Positions 23,880 through 31,972 of a stretch of 35,329 nt of DNA are shown here, one piece after another. The translations under genes were made by a program, and so were the position numbers. The stretch is from Solirubrobacteraceae bacterium (GTDB lineage: Bacteria > Actinomycetota > Thermoleophilia > Solirubrobacterales > Solirubrobacteraceae). Numbering within the stretch: position 1 is the first letter of the stretch; every line of letters begins with the position of its first letter. Location: contig JAUYGN010000119.1 in the NCBI GenBank assembly GCA_030690545.1, positions 1-35,329 on the forward strand, read 5' to 3'. A model generated the notes under the pieces. The model searched no databases. It saw only the letters and a program-made list of their open reading frames with translations, and was not told the origin of the DNA.

Positions 23880-24377
23880 TCAGGCGGGAGCTGGGGTTCG
23901 TGCGTGCTGCGCCGCGGCTTCGCCGACGCGCGGCAGCTGGCGGGTCTGGAAGTCGATCAGCTCGGCGAGCGTCGTCTGCGCGAGCGTGTTGGTGACGCCG
24001 ACCTGGACGCGCGTCCAGAGCAGCTTCGTGGCGCAGCCGCGGCCGGAGTCGTCGTGGTGCGAGCACAGCACGCGGCCGTCGTCGCCGCGGTCGTCGACGA
24101 AGCACTCCATCGGTGCCAGCGAGCCCTCCAGCGCGAGCACGACCTCGTCCATCGTGATGTCCTCGGGCGCCCGCGCGAGCGCGTAGCCGCCGTGGGCGCC
24201 GCGCGTGCTCTCGACGAGCTCGACGCGCCGCAGCAGGGCGACGATCCGTTCGAGATAGGCGAGCGGCAGGTTCTCGGCGTCGGCGATCGCCTTCAGCGAG
24301 ACGGGCTGGTCGCGCGCCTGGCGCCCGAGCTCGATCAGCAGGCGCACGCCGTACTCAGCTTTCGTCGTGAAGAACAC
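23880..24377 (-). CDS. Rrf2-family [Fe-S] transcriptional regulator (SufR/IscR-like)
   Basis: A 165-residue Rrf2 protein: FTTKAEYGVRLLIELG and LPLAYLERIVALLRRVELVESTRGAHGGYALAR form the winged helix-turn-helix and wing (seen as adjoining parts). Cys92, Cys105 and Cys115, with His107/His108 nearby, correspond to the cluster-binding region of IscR-type sensors. It stands at the head of the suf locus, so it is the likely regulator of Fe-S assembly, repressing or activating according to cluster occupancy. The start is GTG 24377: a TAGGAT -10 box ends nine bases before it, giving an almost leaderless message, and the alternative start at 24425 would lie upstream of that promoter. Confidence 0.92.
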   Translation of the reverse strand: MFFTTKAEYGVRLLIELGRQARDQPVSLKAIADAENLPLAYLERIVALLRRVELVESTRGAHGGYALARAPEDITMDEVVLALEGSLAPMECFVDDRGDDGRVLCSHHDDSGRGCATKLLWTRVQVGVTNTLAQTTLAELIDFQTRQLPRVGEAAAQHARTPAPA

Positions 24378-24406
24378 GACTTGTAATCCTACCAGCGGGG
24401 TCGGGA
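24378..24406 (-). promoter_or_regulatory. suf regulator promoter with imperfect dyad
   Basis: TAGGAT at 24391-24386 (minus strand) is a -10 box, with the expected transcription start about two bases from the GTG. GTATCC upstream and GGATTAC over the -10 form an imperfect dyad 14 bases apart that could be the regulator's own site. No recognisable -35 is present, which fits an activator- or repressor-controlled promoter. Confidence 0.45.
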
Positions 24407-24421
24407 TACGGACGTCCGCGA

Positions 24422-25492
24422 TCAACCCGCCGCCAGTCGCGCGACACAGTCGAGGTCATCCGCGAACGCCGCCGCTCGGCGGTACGTCGTGCGGCAGACC
24501 GCCACGCCGCGCGCGTCCTGGAGATCGAGAGCCGCGCTGGCGATCACCGGGATCATGAACGCCGCCGCGGCCGCGTCGCGCAGCTCGTCGAGCAGCGTCG
24601 CGCGGTCGACGCGACCGTAGGCGTCCACGTAGAGCTCGACGAGCTCGTCATGATGCCGCCGGCGCACGTCGAGCTCGAGGCTGACCGCCATGAAGTAGCC
24701 CAGGTCGCAGACGCCGCGGCTGCGGTGCATGAGCTGCCAGTCGACGGCGCGCAGGACGCCGTCGGCGCCGAGCAGCAGGTTGTCGGCGCGCAGGTCGCCG
24801 TGACAGAGCGTGCGCGGCCCTCGCGAAAGGCGCGCGAGCACGGGCTCCGTGCCGGCGATCAGTGCGTCGCCGAGGGCACGCGTGCCGGAGTCCGTGAGAT
24901 CTGCGTGGATCGTCGCTGCCGGCTCCCATGTGGCGGCCAGCAACTGCGACCAGCAGGTCGCGTACCACTGGGTGCCGAGCGCCGGCAGCAGCGCATCGCC
25001 GAGGGCCGGCGGCGCGTCGTGGAACTCCGCGTGCAGCCCGCCCATCGCAGCGACGACGGTGCGCGCGTCGTCGATCGAGCAGCCGGCCAACTCGTCGAGC
25101 GCGCGATCGGCGCGGCGATCGGCGAGCAGCAGCAGGAACCGCCGCGATTCGCCGTCGAAGGCCGCGTGGTGACAGTCCGGCGCCGCCAGCGGGCTGCGCG
25201 GCGCGAGTTGCTCGTAGAACGCCACTTCGCGCTCGTACATGCGCATGAAGCCGGCGGTCGCGCGCGTGCGATCGCCCCGCGCGGCCTGCTTGGCGACGAG
25301 CGTCTCCGGCCCGTCGCCGTCCCAGTCGAGCGCGAGGCGCACGAGCTCGCTCATGCCGCCGGGCCACTCCCCGGCAGGCAGCGACCGCAGCGCGCGCAGC
25401 GCGCCGGACGCGATGCCCGCGGCGACGAGCGAGCGACCGAGCGCACCTGCGTCGATGTCGCGGACGTCGACGACGGGTGCGGACCGTGACAT
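24422..25492 (-). CDS. Aminoglycoside phosphotransferase-fold kinase (APH/choline kinase family)
   Basis: About 356 residues with a protein-kinase-like fold of the APH family. The catalytic loop reads LCHGDLRADNLLL (Asp233, Asn238) and is followed by AVDWQ, the metal-binding Asp. ETLVAKQAA carries the probable ATP lysine. Related proteins phosphorylate aminoglycosides, macrolides, choline, homoserine or other small molecules; the substrate is unreadable here. Start ATG 25492 gives MSRSAPVVDVRD; GTG 25513 (VTDYLRAM) is an alternative, and neither has a clear ribosome binding site. It ends 45 bases before the suf regulator. Drug resistance cannot be claimed from sequence alone. Confidence 0.8.
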   Translation of the reverse strand: MSRSAPVVDVRDIDAGALGRSLVAAGIASGALRALRSLPAGEWPGGMSELVRLALDWDGDGPETLVAKQAARGDRTRATAGFMRMYEREVAFYEQLAPRSPLAAPDCHHAAFDGESRRFLLLLADRRADRALDELAGCSIDDARTVVAAMGGLHAEFHDAPPALGDALLPALGTQWYATCWSQLLAATWEPAATIHADLTDSGTRALGDALIAGTEPVLARLSRGPRTLCHGDLRADNLLLGADGVLRAVDWQLMHRSRGVCDLGYFMAVSLELDVRRRHHDELVELYVDAYGRVDRATLLDELRDAAAAAFMIPVIASAALDLQDARGVAVCRTTYRRAAAFADDLDCVARLAAG

Positions 25493-25554
25493 GGCGCGAA
25501 GATAGTCAGTCACCGGACGGCCCGCGGGGCCGCAGCCCGCGTCTCGCGTGCTGC

Positions 25555-28401
25555 TCATCCGCCCGGCGGCCTGCCGAGCGCGGCACCGTAGGCGATCCGC
25601 CGACCGCTGTCCGCCACCAGCGCTTCGCCGATACCGGGATCCGGGCACGCACGGACCTCACCCCAGGCGCGCCGCAGGTAGCTGGCGGCGGCCGCTGGGC
25701 GGCCCTGCGCGACGCTGCACTCGGCGAGTAGCCGCAGTGCGTTCGCGTTGTGCAGCGGCTCGTCGAAGCGGCGTGCCCGGCGCGCGGTCTCCTCGAGGCG
25801 CTGCGCGGCAGCCTCGAGCCTCCCCTCGGCGAGCGCGAGCCAGCCGGCGGCGCCCTCGACGTAGCACTTGAACGCCGCCGCTGTGTTGCCGGTGCGAGCG
25901 TTGACGGCCTCGGCCTGCGCGACATGCAGTCGGGCGGCGTCGAGATCGCCGGCCAGGAGATCGAGGAAGGCGACGCAGGCCAGCGCGCCCGCGACGCGCG
26001 CGTGGGCGCTGTCGACGCCGCCCATCCGGATGACATGCTCGAGCTGCTCGCGCACGCCGGCCTCGTCGGCGCCCGACCAGAACCCCGTCCAGCCGAGCGC
26101 GTACGGGATCGTCATCGCGTGCACGCGGCCGTGCTCGATCTGCGCCGCGCACAGGGCGGCGGCGCGGGCGCGTCCGACGTCGCGGTACATGAAGACCGCT
26201 TCGATCATCGCGATCATCCCGCGCGTCGACGTCGAGCCATCCGGCAGCGGCTGGTCGGACTCGCGCGAGCGCGCGAGCGCGACGAGCCGCTCGAGCTCGC
26301 GGCGCTGACCGGACACGCCGGCGACGAACGCCTTCGCCGTGAGGTACCCCGGCACGTGGGCGACCTCGTCCTCGGGCAGCTCGGCGAGCCACTCGACGAC
26401 GAGCGGCCAGCTGTCCGAATGCCACAGCGCCAGCCAGCTGGCGGCGATCCGGTGCGCGGCCGCGGCGCGATCGCCGGCCGCGAGGTGATGGACGATGCAC
26501 GCCACGAGGTTGCCGTTGGCGTGATGCCATGACGCAGCGCGACCGTGCAGCTCGGCGACGAGGGCCGGCTCGGTGCGCTCGAGCTCCGCTCGCAGCATGT
26601 CGCGGAAGAGGTAGTGGTAGCGAAACCAGCGCCGCTTGCCGTCCAGCGCGACGAGGAACATGTTCGAGCGCTCGAGCTCGACGAGCAGCTCGCCGGCGTC
26701 GAGCTCGGACGCCGTGACCGCCTCGCACAGCGGGGCGCTGAAGCGCTCGAGGATCGACGTCCGGGCGAGAAACACGCGGCGCTCCTCGTCGAGACCGCGC
26801 AGGACCTCGGGGGCGAGGTAGTCGACGACCATGTTGTCGTCGCCGGCGAACGCCGCCACGAACTCGCCGCGATCGGCGACGCCGCGCAGCGAGAGGGCGG
26901 CGAGGTACAGGCCCGCGGCCCAGCCCTCGGTGCGGCGGCCGAGCGCCTCGAGCTCGGCGGGCGCGAGGTCGAGCTCGAGGCGACCGTTGAGAAACAGCTC
27001 GACCTCGCGCGCGTCGAACACGAGCTGGGCGGCGCGCAGCTCGGTCAGCTCGCCCCGCGCGCGCAATCGCCCGAGTGGGAGCTGGGGGTCCTGGCGCGTT
27101 GCGATCGCGACGCGCATCTCGTGCGGGGCGTTGTCGATGAACCAGGCGAGCGTCTCGTGCGACAGCGGGTCTACGACGAGGTGAACGTCATCGAGCACGA
27201 GCGCCGGCGGAGCGTCGAGCGCGCAGAGATCCTCGACGAGCGGGACGAGCACCTCCTCCTGCAGGTTGACCACGGGGCCCGCCAGTGCGGCCAGCGATCG
27301 GGCTCCGAGCTCCTGCCGGTCGCGCGCGAGCGCCGTGACGATCGCCGTCCAGAGCACTGACGCCGTGCTGTCCTCGTGCGAGAGCTGCACCCAGGCGACA
27401 CGGCCGCCGGCTACGCGCGTGATCCACTGCACGACGAGCGTCGTCTTGCCGTAGCCCGCAGGCGCCGAGACGAGCAACAGGCGGGCGTGGGGATCGATCG
27501 CCGCGAGCTGGCGCTCGCGGGCCAGCCACTCCGGCCGTGCGCGCGGAACGACGAACTTCGTCGGCGGCATCGAGCCGCGGACGGCAGCCGAGCGGACACC
27601 GGTGCCGTCGTCCGCCGGGTCGGCCCGCTGCATCGCGACGGCGGCGGCATCGCGCGCCCCCATGAGGTTCGCGCTGTGGCCGAGGATCGCCGCCTGCAGG
27701 CCGCGCAGCTCGGGTCCCGGCTCGACGCCGATCTCGTCGAGCAACGCCTGCCGCGTGTCGCGAAAGACCTCGAGCGCCTCGGCCTGGCGCCCGCCGCGAT
27801 ACAGCGCGAGCATGAGGTGCTCGGCGAGCCGTTCGCGCGCGGGATGGCTCGCGACGAGGCCGCGGAGCTCGGAGATCAGCGCCGCGTGGCGGCCCGCGTC
27901 GAGGTCGGCCTTCACGCGCGCCTCGACCGCCCCCAGGCGCAGTTCCTCCAGCCGCGTCACGTCGACCAGGGCGAACGGCTCGAGCGCGAGGTCTGCGAGC
28001 GCCGGGCCGCGCCAGAGCGCGAGCGCCGCCCGCAGCGTGCTCGACGCCTGCTCGGCACGACCCGCGGCGAGCGCATGGCGGCCCGCTTCGAGCAGCCGCT
28101 CGAAGCGGTGCAAGTCAAGCTCGTCGCGGGCCACGCGCAGGCAGTAGCCGGCGGGCGTCGTCGTCAATCGGTCGGGATCGCCGAGCGCCTTGCGCAGGCG
28201 CGAGACGTGCACATGCACGACGCGGACCGCTCGCTGCGGGCTGTCCTCGCCCCACAGCGCGCGCGCCAGATGCTCGGCGGTGACGGGCTGATTGGCGTGC
28301 AGCAGGAGGATCGCGAGCACGGCGCGCGGCTTGCTGCCGCCCAGCGCCACGGGACCGGACTCCCCTTGTGCGTCGATCGGTCCGAGGATCCGAAAGTCCA
28401 T
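25555..28401 (-). CDS. SARP-type transcriptional activator with MalT-like ATPase module
   Basis: A 948-residue regulator. Residues 1 to about 95 are an OmpR-like winged helix (MDFRILGPIDAQGESG, VRVVHVHVSRLRKALGD); about 100-245 is the bacterial transcriptional activation domain (DLHRFERLLEAGRHAL through GVEPGPELRGLQAAILG), together the SARP/AfsR N-terminus. Then comes a STAND ATPase of MalT type with Walker A SAPAGYGKTT (Lys319) and VLDDVHLVV as Walker B, followed by helical TPR-like repeats to the end. There is no C-terminal LuxR HTH, so DNA binding is N-terminal only. GGGGCGG precedes ATG 28401. It is divergent from the patatin/peroxidase operon, a plausible target, with a strong inverted repeat between them. 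Confidence 0.9.
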   Translation of the reverse strand: MDFRILGPIDAQGESGPVALGGSKPRAVLAILLLHANQPVTAEHLARALWGEDSPQRAVRVVHVHVSRLRKALGDPDRLTTTPAGYCLRVARDELDLHRFERLLEAGRHALAAGRAEQASSTLRAALALWRGPALADLALEPFALVDVTRLEELRLGAVEARVKADLDAGRHAALISELRGLVASHPARERLAEHLMLALYRGGRQAEALEVFRDTRQALLDEIGVEPGPELRGLQAAILGHSANLMGARDAAAVAMQRADPADDGTGVRSAAVRGSMPPTKFVVPRARPEWLARERQLAAIDPHARLLLVSAPAGYGKTTLVVQWITRVAGGRVAWVQLSHEDSTASVLWTAIVTALARDRQELGARSLAALAGPVVNLQEEVLVPLVEDLCALDAPPALVLDDVHLVVDPLSHETLAWFIDNAPHEMRVAIATRQDPQLPLGRLRARGELTELRAAQLVFDAREVELFLNGRLELDLAPAELEALGRRTEGWAAGLYLAALSLRGVADRGEFVAAFAGDDNMVVDYLAPEVLRGLDEERRVFLARTSILERFSAPLCEAVTASELDAGELLVELERSNMFLVALDGKRRWFRYHYLFRDMLRAELERTEPALVAELHGRAASWHHANGNLVACIVHHLAAGDRAAAAHRIAASWLALWHSDSWPLVVEWLAELPEDEVAHVPGYLTAKAFVAGVSGQRRELERLVALARSRESDQPLPDGSTSTRGMIAMIEAVFMYRDVGRARAAALCAAQIEHGRVHAMTIPYALGWTGFWSGADEAGVREQLEHVIRMGGVDSAHARVAGALACVAFLDLLAGDLDAARLHVAQAEAVNARTGNTAAAFKCYVEGAAGWLALAEGRLEAAAQRLEETARRARRFDEPLHNANALRLLAECSVAQGRPAAAASYLRRAWGEVRACPDPGIGEALVADSGRRIAYGAALGRPPGG

Positions 28402-28435
28402 GCCGCCCCTACTCGCGGTCGAAGACCCGATCGTA

Positions 28436-28466
28436 GATGGTCGATTCCGCCGTGGAATCAACCATC
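28436..28466. promoter_or_regulatory. Large inverted repeat, candidate operator between SARP gene and patatin/DyP operon
   Basis: Two 13-base arms, GATGGTCGATTCC and GGAATCAACCATC, are inverted repeats with a single mismatch, separated by GCCGT. The repeat lies 35 bases before the SARP-type ATG and about 145 bases before the divergent operon. It may be an operator for either or both directions, or a hairpin in the SARP leader. Confidence 0.5.
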
Positions 28467-28611
28467 TCGTGGGGCCGTCTGCCGCTCATCATCGCCGCGC
28501 CCTCGCGATCGCGCTGACAGCGCGCTGCAACTGCGCTGTAACAGGGTCGCCAGATACTGCGCTTCGAACAGGCGGGCCGCATCCGCGGACCGTAGATCGC
28601 GAGGGAGCACG

Positions 28612-29004
28612 GTGGCAACGCTCAGGCACATCGAGGAGGGCTACGTCTATCGCGACGGTGATCGGCGCCGACTCTACGACACGATCGACACGTCCCGTGT
28701 GCAAGCCGTCCTGCTGCGTCAGTGCATCGAGTGGAGCATCGGACCGCTGGCGATACGGGGATGCGTGAACAGCGATCCGCTCGGAGTGCGGCTGTGCGTC
28801 GACCTGTTCGACGTCGCGCTCGCGCACTGCACGCTGTCGCCGGCCAGCCCGAGCTGCACCGTGGGCGGCTGCCTGGAGGGGTACAGGGCCGAGCTGACGG
28901 TGACGCTCAACCAGCACCCCTTCTCGCTCACGATCACCGGCACGCTGTGCGCCCCGGTGGCCGGCTGCAAGTCGTTCAACGTCACCGTCCCGGTTGGGAC
29001 GTAG
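28612..29004 (+). CDS. Hypothetical eight-cysteine protein
   Basis: I do not recognise this 130-residue protein. GTG 28612 follows GAGGGAG at good spacing. It has no signal peptide or membrane segment. The N-terminal part is charged (LRHIEEGYVYRDGDRRRLYD); the rest is rich in beta-forming residues and holds eight cysteines (RQC, RGC, RLC, AHC, PSC, GGC, TLC, AGC), spaced in a way that could form disulfides or a metal site. It ends eight bases before the patatin ATG and is probably the first gene of that operon. Confidence 0.7.
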   Translation: MATLRHIEEGYVYRDGDRRRLYDTIDTSRVQAVLLRQCIEWSIGPLAIRGCVNSDPLGVRLCVDLFDVALAHCTLSPASPSCTVGGCLEGYRAELTVTLNQHPFSLTITGTLCAPVAGCKSFNVTVPVGT

Positions 29005-29012
29005 GAGGAGTC

Positions 29013-29963
29013 ATGAGCACGGCGTATCCCTATTCTCAGCTCGTCTTCGAGGGTGGCGGCGTGAAGGGCGTCGCCTATGTCGGCGCGCTCGAGGTGCTCG
29101 ACGACAACGGGGTTCTCGGTCAGGTCGACGCCGTCGCGGGCACGTCGGCGGGCGCGATCACCGCGGCGCTCGTCGCGCTGGGCCAGACGCCGGCGCAGCT
29201 GCGCGCGACGATGCTCGACCTCGACTTCTCGAAGTTCGAGGACGGTGGCCTCGAAGGTCCCGTGCGCCTCGTCGAGCACTTCGGCTGGTATCGCGGCGAC
29301 GCGTTCAAGCGCTGGCTGGAGGACATCGTCGCCACCCACCTCGGCTCGCCCGGCGCGACGTTCAAGCAGCTCGCCGCGACCGGCGCGCCCGACCTGCGCA
29401 TCGTCACGACGGACATCAGCAGTCAGCTTCCGAAGGTCTTCTCGGCCACGTCGACCCCGGACGTGGCGATCGCCGACGCCGTGCGGATGTCGATGTCGAT
29501 CCCGCTCTTCTTCGCGGCCGTGCGCGCTGCCGGCTCGACGTACGTCGACGGCGGCGTCGTGTGGAACTACCCGATCGGGATCTTCGACACCGCGCACCCC
29601 GACCCGCGCACGCTCGGGCTGCGGCTCGAGACCGCTGGACCGCCGCCACCACCGGTCGACGTCGACGACCTGGTCGTCTTCGTGAAGCTCCTCTACGAGT
29701 CGCTGACCGCCGTGCAGGCCGACGTCTACAAGCGCACGCAGGCCGATGTCGAGCGCACGATCGCGATCGACGACCTCGGGATCGTCGCGACCGACTTCGC
29801 GATCACGCGGGAGCAGAAGCTCGCGCTGATCGACAACGGCGCCGCCGCCGCGCAGGCGTACCTCGCCCAGCACGCTCCTCCGGCCTGGCACCCCAGCTCC
29901 CAGCACCCGTTCACCACCAACGAAAGGCAGGACCCATGGCCACCAGTCCACTCACGCTCGTAA
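29013..29963 (+). CDS. Patatin-like phospholipase
   Basis: A 316-residue patatin-family lipid acyl hydrolase. The oxyanion hole GGGVKG, the nucleophile Ser45 in GTSAG (GxSxG) and the dyad Asp179 in VDGG are all present, so it should be active. AGGAGG lies just before ATG 29013. No signal peptide is seen, so it acts in the cytosol or is released by another route. It is followed by a 163-residue unknown protein whose start overlaps its 3' end by 28 bases, then a DyP peroxidase. Patatins free fatty acids from phospholipids and serve in lipid turnover, as secreted effectors and in anti-phage systems; which applies here is unknown. Confidence 0.93.
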   Translation: MSTAYPYSQLVFEGGGVKGVAYVGALEVLDDNGVLGQVDAVAGTSAGAITAALVALGQTPAQLRATMLDLDFSKFEDGGLEGPVRLVEHFGWYRGDAFKRWLEDIVATHLGSPGATFKQLAATGAPDLRIVTTDISSQLPKVFSATSTPDVAIADAVRMSMSIPLFFAAVRAAGSTYVDGGVVWNYPIGIFDTAHPDPRTLGLRLETAGPPPPPVDVDDLVVFVKLLYESLTAVQADVYKRTQADVERTIAIDDLGIVATDFAITREQKLALIDNGAAAAQAYLAQHAPPAWHPSSQHPFTTNERQDPWPPVHSRS

Positions 29964-30427
29964 TGGCGCTCGACGTCGACGCCTCCCAGCTGCCGGCGCT
30001 GCAGAAGGTCGTCGCAACGGCGCAGGCGGAGATCAACGCCGCGCTCACCTCCGTCGGGACCGTGCACTTCGCCCGCGTTCTCGTGCTCGACACGTCGTCG
30101 CCGAACCTGCAGTTCACGGCGACGCCCGCGGGACCGTTCGCGCTCGCGGTGATCACCGAGTACGACGGCGACTTCGCGCGCTATACGCAGGACTTCGTCA
30201 ACAAGATCGGCGACGTCTTCGACATGCTGCTGAAGTTCACCGTCGGCGGCAGCGCCCTCGTGCCCGTCACCGACAACGTGGCGGCGTTCACGGCCTTCGT
30301 CGCGGCCAACGACCTCTCCCAGCAGCCGCCGAACGACGGGGGCAACCGGCTCTACAGCGCGTATCCGCAGACCGTGCAGCAGATCCTCGCCAAGTTCCCG
30401 CCGGCGGCTGCGCCAGTGCCGGCGTAG
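29936..30427 (+). CDS. Unknown protein of patatin/DyP operon
   Basis: A 163-residue protein with no family I can name. ATG 29936 follows AAAGGCAGGA. HFARVLVLDTSS and ALAVITEYDGDFARYTQDFVNKIGDVFDMLLKF suggest an alpha-beta, ferredoxin-like fold, reminiscent of modules that accompany or flank DyP-type peroxidases. There are no cysteines and no signal peptide. The C-terminus is Pro/Ala-rich. The 28-base overlap with the patatin gene and the 11-base gap to the peroxidase gene show co-expression; it may be a partner or structural companion of the peroxidase. Confidence 0.75.
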   Translation: MATSPLTLVMALDVDASQLPALQKVVATAQAEINAALTSVGTVHFARVLVLDTSSPNLQFTATPAGPFALAVITEYDGDFARYTQDFVNKIGDVFDMLLKFTVGGSALVPVTDNVAAFTAFVAANDLSQQPPNDGGNRLYSAYPQTVQQILAKFPPAAAPVPA

Positions 30428-30438
30428 GGGCTCGCGTC

Positions 30439-31845
30439 GTGAGCACGCAGCTCGACCTGGGCGACATCCAGGGCACGATCCTGCGCGGCTACCGCGTCGA
30501 CTTCGCTCGGCACTTCGTGCTCGAGGTCGTCGACGAGGCCGCCGCGCAGGCGTTCCTCGGCACGCTCGTCGACGGATCCCCCGGCACTCCGCAGATCACC
30601 ACGGCGGCGCGCTGGACGGTCAAGCCGGAGTCGTTTCTGAACATCGGGCTCACCGCGGCGGGCCTCGTCGCGCTCGGTCAGCCGGTCGACGGATTCCCGG
30701 GCACGTTCCAGACGGGGGCGACGTATGCGCCGACGGCGGAGGCCGTCGGCGACAGCGGCGACAGCGGGCCGCAGGCCTGGCTGGACGCCTTCCGGCCCGA
30801 CTCGCCCGTCCACGTCCTGCTGAGCCTGTGGGCGCACCGCGACATCGCCGTGCTCGAGCACGTCAGCGAGATCCTGCGGACCGGCTTCGCCGCCGGAATG
30901 CGGGAGCTCGCGGCGCTCGACGCGAACGCGTTGCCCGACGGGCACGTGCACTTCGGTTACGCCGACGGCATCTCGCAGCCGACGATCGACGGCGCGCCAC
31001 CGACCAAACGTCCCAGGCCGGACTGTCAGCCGGTCGCGCCGACGGGCGAGTTCCTGCTCGGCTATCCGAACCAGAACAAGGGGGCGATCTACTCCGTGAC
31101 GCCGGAGCCGCTGTCGAAGAACAGCAGCTTTGCGGCCTTCCGGGTACTCGAGCAGGACGTGGTCGGCTTCGAGGACTGGCTGACGAGCGCCTCGGCCAAC
31201 CTTCGCATCGATCCCGAGCTGCTGGCGGCGAAGGTCTGCGGGCGCTGGCGCACCGGAGTCCCGCTCGTGCTCTCGCCGGACACGGGCACGCCCAGGCCGC
31301 CGCTGCCGCGCGACCAGATCAACGCGTTCGACTACGTCGGCGCCGATCAGGCGCTGGACGACAAGCTGGGCCTCAAGTGCCCGATCGGCGCGCACATGCG
31401 GCGCGCCAACCCGCGCGGCGAGAAGGTGATCAGCGGCGGCGAGCACCTGCACCGCATCGTGCGCCGGGCGATGCCCTACGGCCCCGCCTACGATCCCGCT
31501 CAGCCGGTCGACGTCCAGCGCGGGCTCGTCGGCTACTTCATCAACGCCGACATCGCCAACCAGTTCGAGTTCCTGATGGCCGAATGGATCAACGGCAACA
31601 GCTTCGTCGTCTCGGACCCCGGGCCGCCGCCGGACTATCCGAACCCGGTCTTCAACATCAGCGGCGCCGACGTCATGCTCGGCGCCAACGACCCGAGCTC
31701 GAGCTCGTTCATCCTGTGCTCACCGCCCGACGGCTCGGCGCCGACGACCAGCGGCTTCGGGCGCTTCATCACGACGCGCGGCGGCGCGTACTGCTACCTG
31801 CCGAGCATCACGGCCCTGCGCTACATCAGCGCGGGAGGCGGGTGA
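30439..31845 (+). CDS. DyP-type heme peroxidase
   Basis: A 468-residue DyP-type peroxidase. The distal GxxDG motif is GYADGISQP (Asp176) and the proximal heme ligand is His319 in CPIGAHMRRANPR. It is longer than compact bacterial class A/B enzymes (about 300-400), closer to the extended C/D-type. There is no Tat signal and no obvious encapsulin-targeting tail at the C-terminus (ALRYISAGGG). It oxidises bulky dyes and phenols with hydrogen peroxide in vitro; physiological substrates are mostly unknown. GTG 30439 starts 11 bases after the preceding gene. Placement behind a phospholipase suggests, without proof, lipid or peroxide-linked chemistry. Confidence 0.92.
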   Translation: MSTQLDLGDIQGTILRGYRVDFARHFVLEVVDEAAAQAFLGTLVDGSPGTPQITTAARWTVKPESFLNIGLTAAGLVALGQPVDGFPGTFQTGATYAPTAEAVGDSGDSGPQAWLDAFRPDSPVHVLLSLWAHRDIAVLEHVSEILRTGFAAGMRELAALDANALPDGHVHFGYADGISQPTIDGAPPTKRPRPDCQPVAPTGEFLLGYPNQNKGAIYSVTPEPLSKNSSFAAFRVLEQDVVGFEDWLTSASANLRIDPELLAAKVCGRWRTGVPLVLSPDTGTPRPPLPRDQINAFDYVGADQALDDKLGLKCPIGAHMRRANPRGEKVISGGEHLHRIVRRAMPYGPAYDPAQPVDVQRGLVGYFINADIANQFEFLMAEWINGNSFVVSDPGPPPDYPNPVFNISGADVMLGANDPSSSSFILCSPPDGSAPTTSGFGRFITTRGGAYCYLPSITALRYISAGGG

Positions 31846-31972
31846 GTGGTGGGTGCCGAGCCGGCGCGGGTGCGAACGCCCGTCGAGCGGCACGCGACAC
31901 GGGCGTGCGCGAGTGTGCGACCGGTCACCGCCGGCACAGGATTCCCGCGCGAACCGCTAGAAGTGGTGGTGC

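Noticed and set aside
30439-31845. Encapsulin cargo DyP
   Set aside because: No encapsulin gene is nearby and the C-terminus lacks a typical targeting tail.
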